Below are positions 7,513 through 13,094 of a stretch of 13,094 bases of DNA, in pieces. Position 1 is the first letter of the stretch. Each line of letters begins with the position of its first letter. This DNA is from CAZCZZ01 sp964503335 (lineage in GTDB: Bacteria; Verrucomicrobiota; Kiritimatiellia; CAIVKH01), in contig CAZCZZ010000081.1 in the NCBI GenBank assembly GCA_964503335.1, positions 1 through 13,094 of the forward strand, in the 5' to 3' direction. Below the pieces are notes generated by a model. That model made no database searches and was not told the DNA's origin. It was given only the letters and a program-made list of their open reading frames with translations. A program made the translations under genes and the position numbers.

Positions 7513-9161
7513 GAGCGGACCTCCTCTACGCGCCCGGCCGGGGATGTCACATCGAGCTGAATGCCCAGATCCCCGATGCCGGAAAAGGTTAACCCTGCGA
7601 AGGACGGAATGGTTTCAGCCATGGCCGCAAAGACCGCGTCGAAGCTGTCGGGCGCGGTTCCCGGCTTCATGGCGTTGATCAGCGACGAGAGGATGGACCA
7701 GTCGGCATACGCCCGCATCTTCGGCTGGACAGCCACGTTGATTCGCTGCAGGCGTCCCTTGCCGTTGATGAACGTTCCGCGCTTCTCCGCAAACGTCGTG
7801 CCCGGAAGCACCACATGGGCCGCGCGCGTCGTGTCGCTTGGAAGGACATCGATAGCCACCAGCAGGTCCAGCTGCTGCAACAAGTCCGCACCAATGCCGT
7901 GCCTCGTCACATCCTCACCGTGCACAACCAATGCGCGGATGGAACCTGCCCGTATTCCCGCTGCGATGGAAGCGATCAGCCCGCCCGGCGGCGTGGCGGC
8001 GACACCCACAAGCTGCGCGCCCTTCATATTCGGATTGCGATCCGCTACGAGGAGTTTTCCGTCGGCTTCTCCGGATCGCGGAATGCAATCACATGCCGTG
8101 GCCGACAGAACATCGGACGCCAGTTTCGACAGCAGGAAAAGCTCCTCGGTCGTGCCGCGGGCAGAACCCACCACGGCCACGGCGCCGGTATGTGCAGCAA
8201 GCCCGATGGCGGCATAACCCAGCGCATCGTTCCACGAAACCGCCTCGCCCTTCACCACCGGAGACTGCAGCCGTGCCGCGTCCTGGATGAACTTGTACTT
8301 GAGACGTCCATAATCGCACATCCAACTGCCGTTGACCGCGTCGTTGTCGCGTGGCGTCTGCCGGTAAATCACGTCGTTGCGGGCGCCGATGACCATGTTG
8401 CAGCCGGTGGCGCAGTGAGGACAAATGCTCCGCGTTTCCTTCAGGAACCACGGCCGCATGCGGAAGCGAAAGTCGTTGGAGGTCAGTGCGCCGACGGGAC
8501 AAATGTCGACGATGTTCAGGTCGTAGTTCGTGTTCGGCCACTCATCCGTGTAGCACGTCAGCTCAACGCGGCTTCCGCGTTTCGTGAAGCCGAGGCAATC
8601 CTGCCCCGCCACCTCGCGCATGAAGCGCTCGCAGCGCGAACACATGATGCACCGCTCCGTATCGAGCGTGATCTTCGGGCCGAGGCTGACCTTCTTCGGC
8701 TTGTGAACCTTCTCGTCCACGAACCGGCTCTCGCCCTTCCCGAAGTCCACCGCAAATTCCTGCAACCGGCACTCGCCCGCCTGGTCACAGATCGGACAAT
8801 CGAGCGGATGGTTGATGAGAAGGAATTCCATCACGCCCTGGCGCGCCTTCTCCACCTTGGCCGAACGTGTCAGGCACACCATGCCCTCTGTCACGGGCGT
8901 ATTGCAGGCAATCTGCAACTTCGGAATGAACGAAATCACCGGCTTGCCTTCGGCATCCAACTCCGGCTTCTTTTCCGCCGTCATCTTCGGCGTGCCGACT
9001 TCGACGAGGCACATGCGACAGTTTCCAGCCACGCTCAGCTTCTGGTGATAGCAGTAGTGAGGAACTTCGACGCTGGCGGCCTTTGCGGCCTCGATCAGGT
9101 TGGTTCCCCGGGGCACGGAGACTTCGCGTCCGTCGATGGTGACTTTGACGAGGCTATCCAT
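7509..9161 (-). CDS. nuoG: NADH-quinone oxidoreductase subunit G, short form
   Basis: NuoG is the large Fe-S subunit of the NADH module. The N-terminus is a [2Fe-2S] ferredoxin domain (N1b: Cys37, 48, 51, 86). Next comes the His-Cys3 N5 motif HPLDCPICDQAGEC (His118, Cys122, 125, 131) and then N4 (Cys171, 174, 177 in CIMCSRC, and Cys221 in DICPVGAL). The off-pathway N7 site is also complete, with Cys247, 250 and 254 in CPHCATGC and Cys282 in SWMCDYGR. After about residue 300 the molybdopterin-oxidoreductase fold is abbreviated. A segment with ADRNPNMKGAQLVGV leads directly to the terminal motif LPGTTFAEKRGTFINGKGRL (453-472). At 550 aa it is far below E. coli (908) or Thermus (about 780), although the reading frame is intact. 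ATG 9161 overlaps the nuoEF stop by eight bases, with GGGGGCGG upstream. NuoG is the best fit; formate dehydrogenase-like proteins are excluded by context. Confidence 0.96.
   Translation of the reverse strand: MDSLVKVTIDGREVSVPRGTNLIEAAKAASVEVPHYCYHQKLSVAGNCRMCLVEVGTPKMTAEKKPELDAEGKPVISFIPKLQIACNTPVTEGMVCLTRSAKVEKARQGVMEFLLINHPLDCPICDQAGECRLQEFAVDFGKGESRFVDEKVHKPKKVSLGPKITLDTERCIMCSRCERFMREVAGQDCLGFTKRGSRVELTCYTDEWPNTNYDLNIVDICPVGALTSNDFRFRMRPWFLKETRSICPHCATGCNMVIGARNDVIYRQTPRDNDAVNGSWMCDYGRLKYKFIQDAARLQSPVVKGEAVSWNDALGYAAIGLAAHTGAVAVVGSARGTTEELFLLSKLASDVLSATACDCIPRSGEADGKLLVADRNPNMKGAQLVGVAATPPGGLIASIAAGIRAGSIRALVVHGEDVTRHGIGADLLQQLDLLVAIDVLPSDTTRAAHVVLPGTTFAEKRGTFINGKGRLQRINVAVQPKMRAYADWSILSSLINAMKPGTAPDSFDAVFAAMAETIPSFAGLTFSGIGDLGIQLDVTSPAGRVEEVRS
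7520..7525 (-). promoter_or_regulatory. Perfect Shine-Dalgarno (AGGAGG) for the CBS-pair gene
   Basis: Read on the minus strand the bases are AGGAGG, seven nucleotides before ATG 7510-7512. This is the textbook anti-SD complement at near-optimal spacing, and it lies inside the last codons of nuoG. Most other genes in the window have only partial G-rich tracts or rely on overlap with the upstream stop. Strong independent initiation of the CBS protein is therefore plausible; that is an inference. Confidence 0.8.
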
Positions 9162-10947
9162 GACCGCCCCCGCCGCACGCCTTGTCGAAATCGGCGCGAT
9201 ACTTCGAAACGAAGGCCTTCACCGGCCACGCCGCCGCTTCGCCAAGCGGACAGATCGTCTTGCCGTCAATCTGGTCTGCCACATCGGCCAACAGCGAGAC
9301 GTCACCTTTGCGTCCGTGCCCATGCTTCATGCGATGCAAAATCTTTTCCATCCACAGCGTGCCCTCGCGGCACGGCGTGCATTGTCCGCACGATTCGTGC
9401 GCGTAGAACTGCGCAAGGTTGAGGGTCACGCCGACGGTGTCGGTTGTGTCATCGAGGACCATGATGCCGCCGGACCCCGCCATGGAACCCGCTTTCACGA
9501 TGGAATCGAAGTCGAGCGGCACGTCGATCTTGTCTTGTGTCAGGACGGGCATGGAGCTGCCGCCGGGAATGACGCCTTTCAGCGTCCGGCCTTCGGGAAG
9601 TCCGCCGCACACATCATAGATAAGCTGCTTCAACGTCAGTTTGCCCATTTCGATTTCGTAATAGCCCGGGTTCTTCACGCTGCCGCTGACGCACACCATG
9701 CGGGTACCGCTGGACCCCGCGACGCCGAGCGCCGAGAACCACGCCGAACCGCCGTTGAGGATGATCGGAATGTTGCAGAGCGTTTCCACGTTGTTGACGA
9801 CGGTGGGACAACCGAAAAGACCCTGGACCGCGGGAAACGGCGGCTTGATACGGGGATAGGCACGCTTGCCTTCAAGCGACTCGATCAAGCCCGTTTCCTC
9901 ACCACAGATGTACGCGCCGGCGCCGCGGTGCAGGTGCACTTCGAGATCGAATCCGCTGCCGAGGATATTCTTCCCGAGGAGGTTCTTCGCCTTCGCTTCG
10001 GCAATCGCCTTCTCCAGGATGCCCACGGCTTTCGGAAACTCGCCGCGCATATAGATGTAGGCCGTGTGGGCGCCGACCGCGAACGCGGCAATCGCGACAC
10101 CTTCGAGAAGAAGATGCGGTTCGTGATGCAGGAGGACGCGATCCTTAAAAGTGCCCGGCTCGCTTTCGTCGCCATTGCAGATGAGGTAGACGGGCTTGCC
10201 CGACTTGCGGTCGACAAACTTCCACTTCATGCCGGTCGGGAATCCTGCGCCACCACGTCCGCGCAGTTTGCTATTCAGCACTTCCGCCACGATATCCTCA
10301 GGCTTCATCGCGAGCGCCTTGGGTAACGCGGTGTAACCGCCGGACGCCTGGTACTCCTCGATCGAACCGCGATAGCCGGGCTTGTCGAGGTTTGCGAGCA
10401 GAAGCCGTTTCTCGGAGGGATGCGCAGGACGGGGTGTCGGGAGGGGTTGTTCGGCAAGACGATCCGACGCTTCGATGCCGTCGATCAGCGCGTTGAGTCG
10501 CTCGGGCGTGACCTTCCCGAAGTGCTCATCGTTGATCATCACCGCCGGTCCGTTGCCGCAATCGGCGAGGCACTCGAAGGTCGATAGCGTAAAGCGTCCG
10601 TCCGCCGTAGTCTCATCGACATCAATGCCCAGCCGTTCCTTGACCGCGTTCACGAGTCCGCCGCAGCCCGCCATCTCGCAGGCGAGTGTGCGACAGACCT
10701 TCACCTGGAATCGCCCGCGCGGCTTGTCGGTCAGCATCGGATAGAACGTCACGACTTCGTACACATCGATCGGCGCCACGCGCAGCTTCGCGGCGATCCA
10801 CTCGATCTGCGGCTTGCCGAGGTGGCCGAAGTGTTCCTGCAGGAGATGGCAGAGCCACAGCATCGCCGCGCGGCGATGCGCCTCGGGATAGTGCGTGATC
10901 AACTCGTCGATCTTCGCTTCAAGTGCGGCTGGAATCTGAAGTGCCAT
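9154..10947 (-). CDS. nuoEF: Fused NADH-quinone oxidoreductase subunits E and F
   Basis: One 597-aa polypeptide carries both NADH-input subunits. Residues about 1-155 are NuoE: a helical N-terminus, then a thioredoxin-like [2Fe-2S] domain with N1a ligands Cys85 and Cys90 (CRTLAC) and Cys126 and Cys130 (ECLADC). A Pro-rich linker follows at about 160-180 (EQPLPTPRPAHPSEKR). Residues about 180-597 are NuoF, with the FMN/NADH motif GRGGAGFPTG (230-239), NGDESEPGTFKDR, GAYICGEETGLIESLEG, and N3 ligands Cys520, 523 and 526 (ESCGQCTPCREG) plus Cys566 (TICPLGEAAAWP). The protein oxidises NADH in the cytoplasm and feeds NuoG. I chose ATG 10947, one base after the nuoD stop, over TTG 10974, which lies inside nuoD. 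A similar NuoE/F-like fusion is known in HoxF of the Ralstonia soluble hydrogenase, but the complete nuo context makes this complex I. No stop or frameshift interrupts the join. Confidence 0.97.
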   Translation of the reverse strand: MALQIPAALEAKIDELITHYPEAHRRAAMLWLCHLLQEHFGHLGKPQIEWIAAKLRVAPIDVYEVVTFYPMLTDKPRGRFQVKVCRTLACEMAGCGGLVNAVKERLGIDVDETTADGRFTLSTFECLADCGNGPAVMINDEHFGKVTPERLNALIDGIEASDRLAEQPLPTPRPAHPSEKRLLLANLDKPGYRGSIEEYQASGGYTALPKALAMKPEDIVAEVLNSKLRGRGGAGFPTGMKWKFVDRKSGKPVYLICNGDESEPGTFKDRVLLHHEPHLLLEGVAIAAFAVGAHTAYIYMRGEFPKAVGILEKAIAEAKAKNLLGKNILGSGFDLEVHLHRGAGAYICGEETGLIESLEGKRAYPRIKPPFPAVQGLFGCPTVVNNVETLCNIPIILNGGSAWFSALGVAGSSGTRMVCVSGSVKNPGYYEIEMGKLTLKQLIYDVCGGLPEGRTLKGVIPGGSSMPVLTQDKIDVPLDFDSIVKAGSMAGSGGIMVLDDTTDTVGVTLNLAQFYAHESCGQCTPCREGTLWMEKILHRMKHGHGRKGDVSLLADVADQIDGKTICPLGEAAAWPVKAFVSKYRADFDKACGGGGHG

Positions 10948-10948
10948 A

Positions 10949-12190
10949 TCAGCGATCGCACTCCCCCATGACAAAATCGATGCTGGCCAGGATCGCGACG
11001 AGGTCGCTGACCATGTGGCCGATGGACATCTTCTGCAACGCCTGCAGGTTCACAAACGACGGGGCGCGGATCTTCAGGCGGTGCGGCGTGCCGCCGCCCT
11101 TGCTGATGATGAGGAAGCCGAGCTCGCCCTTCGGGTTCTCCGCGGAGAAATAGACTTCGCCGGGCGGCGCGTTGATGCCTGTGGTGACGTGGATGAACTG
11201 GTGGATCAGCTCCTCCATCTTCGTCAGGACCTTTTCCTTCTTCGGCAGCACGATCTTCGGATCGTCGATGTTGACGGGGCCATCCGGAAGCTTCGCGATC
11301 ACCTGCTCGAGGATGCGAATGCTCTGGCGCATTTCCTCCATCCGGACCAGGTACCGGTCGTAGCAGTCGCCCACGGTGCCCACCGGCACATCGAACGCGT
11401 AGTTCTCGTAGCCGCTGTAAGGATGCGCCTTGCGGATATCCCACTCCACGCCGGATGCGCGGAGGATCGGGCCGGTCGTGCCGAGATCGATCGCATCCGC
11501 GCGCGAGAGGATGCCGACGTCCTTCGTGCGGTTCAGGAAGATCTTGTTGCGGGTGAGCAACGCGTCGGCCTCCGCGAGCGCCGCGGGGAACTCCTTGATG
11601 AAGGTCCGGAGCATCGGAAGGAAGGCCTCGGGCAGGTCGTTCATCAGTCCGCCGATGCGCGTGTAGCTCGTCGTGAAGCGCGCGCCGCTGAGGCATTCGC
11701 ACATGTCGTAGATCTTCTCGCGCTGCGTGAAGGTGTAGAGGAATACGGTGAAGGCGCCGAGGTCGATGCCGAAGGCGCCGATGCCGAGCAGGTGTGAGCT
11801 GATGCGCGCGAGCTCGCTGCAGATGACGCGGATCGCCTGGCAGCGCGGCGGGACCGTCACGCCCAGCAGTTTCTCCACGGCATAGGCGTAGGCCACGTTG
11901 TTCGCGAGCGGCGAAAGGTAGTCGAGCCGGTCCGTGTAGGGAATGAACTGCGCATAGGTCATGTTCTCGGCGATCTTCTCGTCGCCGCGATGCAGGTAGC
12001 CGATGTCCTGCTCGATGCCCGTCACCACTTCGCCGTCGAGTTCGAGGATGAGACGGAGCACGCCGTGGGTCGACGGATGCGACGGTCCCATGTTCACGAC
12101 CATCCGTTCGCTGTGCGTCTCGCTTTCGAGGGCGAGCTGCGCGCGATACGCGGAGTCAATCAACTCAAGTTCCTGTCGTGTGGCGCTCAT
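10949..12190 (-). CDS. nuoD: NADH-quinone oxidoreductase subunit D (49 kDa)
   Basis: NuoD forms most of the quinone-reduction pocket with NuoB and is related to the large subunit of [NiFe] hydrogenases. At 413 aa it matches unfused NuoD (Thermus Nqo4, 409). The start of the conserved core reads NMGPSHPSTHGVLRL with His38 and His42. His42 corresponds to the quinone-site His38 of Thermus, and Tyr91 in YTDRLDYLSPL to its Tyr87. The motif YLHRGDEKIAE (65-75) and the C-terminal ASIDFVMGECDR are standard. As in all complex I NuoD proteins, the hydrogenase nickel-ligand cysteine motifs are absent. ATG 12190 lies seven bases after the nuoC stop, with an AAGGAG about 16 bases upstream, farther than ideal. 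It is separate from NuoC, unlike the NuoCD fusion of E. coli. Confidence 0.98.
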   Translation of the reverse strand: MSATRQELELIDSAYRAQLALESETHSERMVVNMGPSHPSTHGVLRLILELDGEVVTGIEQDIGYLHRGDEKIAENMTYAQFIPYTDRLDYLSPLANNVAYAYAVEKLLGVTVPPRCQAIRVICSELARISSHLLGIGAFGIDLGAFTVFLYTFTQREKIYDMCECLSGARFTTSYTRIGGLMNDLPEAFLPMLRTFIKEFPAALAEADALLTRNKIFLNRTKDVGILSRADAIDLGTTGPILRASGVEWDIRKAHPYSGYENYAFDVPVGTVGDCYDRYLVRMEEMRQSIRILEQVIAKLPDGPVNIDDPKIVLPKKEKVLTKMEELIHQFIHVTTGINAPPGEVYFSAENPKGELGFLIISKGGGTPHRLKIRAPSFVNLQALQKMSIGHMVSDLVAILASIDFVMGECDR

Positions 12191-12197
12191 GGTCCGG

Positions 12198-12830
12198 TCA
12201 CACCGACTCCTTCTTGAAAGGATTCGAAATCTTCACGATCTGTTCCATGCCGGTATCGAACTGGCGCGGCTCGCGCGACACCGTGCTGCGCGTCCCGGTG
12301 CCGGGAATAAAGGGTCCGCCCGCCATGGGCGCCGTTTCCACGCTGCCCGCGTTGTCCGCCGTGGCAGGGAGTTCGGACGGCAGGCCCGCGAGGGGGAAAT
12401 CCTTGCGCAGCGGGTGATGCGGATAGCCTTCCCACATCAGGATGCGCTTCAAGTTGGGATGCCCGGTGAACTTCAATCCGTACATGTCGAACGCCTCGCG
12501 CTCGTGCCAGTTTGCGGTCTGCCAGACGCTGGTGACGGAGTCGACTTCCATCGATGACTCAGGGATTCGAACTTTCAACCGCAGATGCATCCGGTCGGTC
12601 ATGGAGTAGAGCAGGTACTCCACTTCGTACCGCGGCTCTTCGCCGTAGTGATCCACGCCGGAGAGATCGGTGAGCATGTCAAAGCCGCACTCGGACTTCA
12701 GGAAACGGCATACCGCGAGAATCCTGTCCGCGGGAACGCCGATGGATGTCTCGCCGCGAAATTCCGTAACGGTTCCCACGGCATCGGGAAATAAATCACG
12801 CAGGCGCTGGATGGAATCTTGAAGCGTCAT
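12198..12830 (-). CDS. nuoC: NADH-quinone oxidoreductase subunit C (30 kDa)
   Basis: NuoC is a structural subunit of the peripheral arm without cofactors; it packs against NuoD and NuoI. At 210 aa it contains the 30-kDa family signature EREAFDMYGLKFTGHPNL at residues 110-127, continuing to WEGYPHHPLRKDFPL at 133-147. After that point, where many NuoC proteins have a short conserved end, this one carries a roughly 60-residue tail rich in Pro, Gly, Ala and Thr. It includes MAGGPFIPGTGT and SREPRQFD and ends NPFKKESV; it looks disordered. The ATG at 12830 is 11 bases after the nuoB stop, with AGGG nearby. The family call is secure; the tail's role is unknown, and it could be a lineage feature that wraps over neighbouring subunits. 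Confidence 0.96.
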   Translation of the reverse strand: MTLQDSIQRLRDLFPDAVGTVTEFRGETSIGVPADRILAVCRFLKSECGFDMLTDLSGVDHYGEEPRYEVEYLLYSMTDRMHLRLKVRIPESSMEVDSVTSVWQTANWHEREAFDMYGLKFTGHPNLKRILMWEGYPHHPLRKDFPLAGLPSELPATADNAGSVETAPMAGGPFIPGTGTRSTVSREPRQFDTGMEQIVKISNPFKKESV

Positions 12831-12841
12831 GGAACCCTGAC

Positions 12842-13094
12842 TCAGCCCCGCACAATGATCGGACCGCGCAGCCGCTGTCGCACGCCGGCGTGGTCATTGT
12901 CCTCGCCCAAATCCTCGGTCGCCCGCTCCTCCGATATCTGACGCTGAAGCGCCATGATACCCTCCAGCAGCGCCTCCGGGCGCGGCGGGCAACCGGAGAC
13001 GTAAACATCCACGGGGAGAAATCGATCCACGCCCTGCACCACGGCATAGCTGCGATACATGCCGCCGCTGCTCGCGCAGGCGCCCATCGCGATG
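12842..13094 (-). CDS. nuoB: NADH-quinone oxidoreductase subunit B, C-terminal half only
   Basis: NuoB carries cluster N2, the last Fe-S centre before quinone. Only about 84 C-terminal codons are inside the window; the 5' end, with the tandem-cysteine ligands, lies past the right edge. Visible are AMGACASSGGMYRSYAVVQG, which contains the third N2 cysteine, and DVYVSGCPPRPEALLEGI, which contains the fourth. The Met in MGACASSGG is an internal residue of the conserved motif, not a start. The tail after ALQRQISEERA is charged and ends at TGA 12842-12844, 11 bases before nuoC. Assignment to NuoB rather than a hydrogenase small subunit rests on the immediate nuoC and nuoD neighbours. Confidence 0.96.
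   Translation of the reverse strand, partial: IAMGACASSGGMYRSYAVVQGVDRFLPVDVYVSGCPPRPEALLEGIMALQRQISEERATEDLGEDNDHAGVRQRLRGPIIVRG

Noticed and set aside
7815..9422. Long plus-strand frame (about 535 codons) opposite nuoG and nuoEF
   Set aside because: It is a shadow of GC-rich minus-strand coding. The translation is rich in Arg, His and Ala, has no recognisable domain, and spans two well-identified genes.
9100..10326. Plus-strand frame of about 408 codons opposite nuoEF
   Set aside because: It is antisense to conserved NuoF motifs, of low-complexity composition and without family resemblance; a compositional artefact.
10948..10974. Upstream TTG start for nuoEF adding nine residues
   Set aside because: It lies wholly within the nuoD 3' end. 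ATG 10947 is one base after the nuoD stop and begins a normal NuoE N-terminus.
13085..13087. ATG in MGACASSGG as a start of a small gene
   Set aside because: This Met belongs to the conserved NuoB cluster-N2 motif. The frame continues upstream to the window edge, so it is a truncated nuoB, not a short gene.

Overview
The window is a single-strand block from the nuo operon, which encodes respiratory complex I (proton-pumping NADH:quinone oxidoreductase). Every supported gene lies on the minus strand, so transcription runs from high to low coordinates. In that order the genes are nuoB (5' end outside the window), nuoC, nuoD, a fused nuoE-nuoF, nuoG, a two-CBS-domain protein, nuoH, nuoI, nuoJ, nuoK, nuoL, nuoM and nuoN (3' end outside the window). 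nuoA and the operon promoter would lie beyond the right edge. No RNA gene, mobile element, CRISPR array, terminator or internal promoter could be supported. No gene-free stretch exceeds about a dozen bases, and most junctions are 1-8 base overlaps, which suggests one translationally coupled transcript.

Layout by module. The peripheral arm lies at 7509-13094: NuoB (cluster N2), NuoC, NuoD (quinone site), NuoEF (N1a, FMN and NADH site, N3) and NuoG (N1b, N4, N5 and N7 ligands). NuoI (N6a and N6b) lies apart at 5524-6024. The membrane arm is NuoH (6021-7040), NuoJ (5022-5522), NuoK (4716-5018) and the three antiporter-like pumps NuoL, NuoM and NuoN (1-4719). Electrons pass from NADH to FMN on NuoEF, along the Fe-S chain through NuoG, NuoI and NuoB to quinone at the NuoD/NuoH interface. 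This drives proton translocation in the membrane arm.

Four departures from the textbook operon stand out. (1) A stand-alone CBS-pair protein sits between nuoG and nuoH with the best Shine-Dalgarno seen in the window. (2) NuoE and NuoF are one polypeptide while NuoC and NuoD are separate, the reverse of the E. coli pattern. (3) NuoM has Trp where the TM7 pumping lysine is expected. (4) NuoG is only 550 residues, missing much of the usual molybdopterin-type fold while keeping all cluster ligands.

The DNA is GC-rich and clearly bacterial. The 14-subunit NADH-type complex points to a respiring bacterium. The flavour of NuoE, the NuoC tail and NuoM reminds me of PVC-group bacteria, possibly Verrucomicrobiota. 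That is a weak impression from memory, not a demonstrated assignment.
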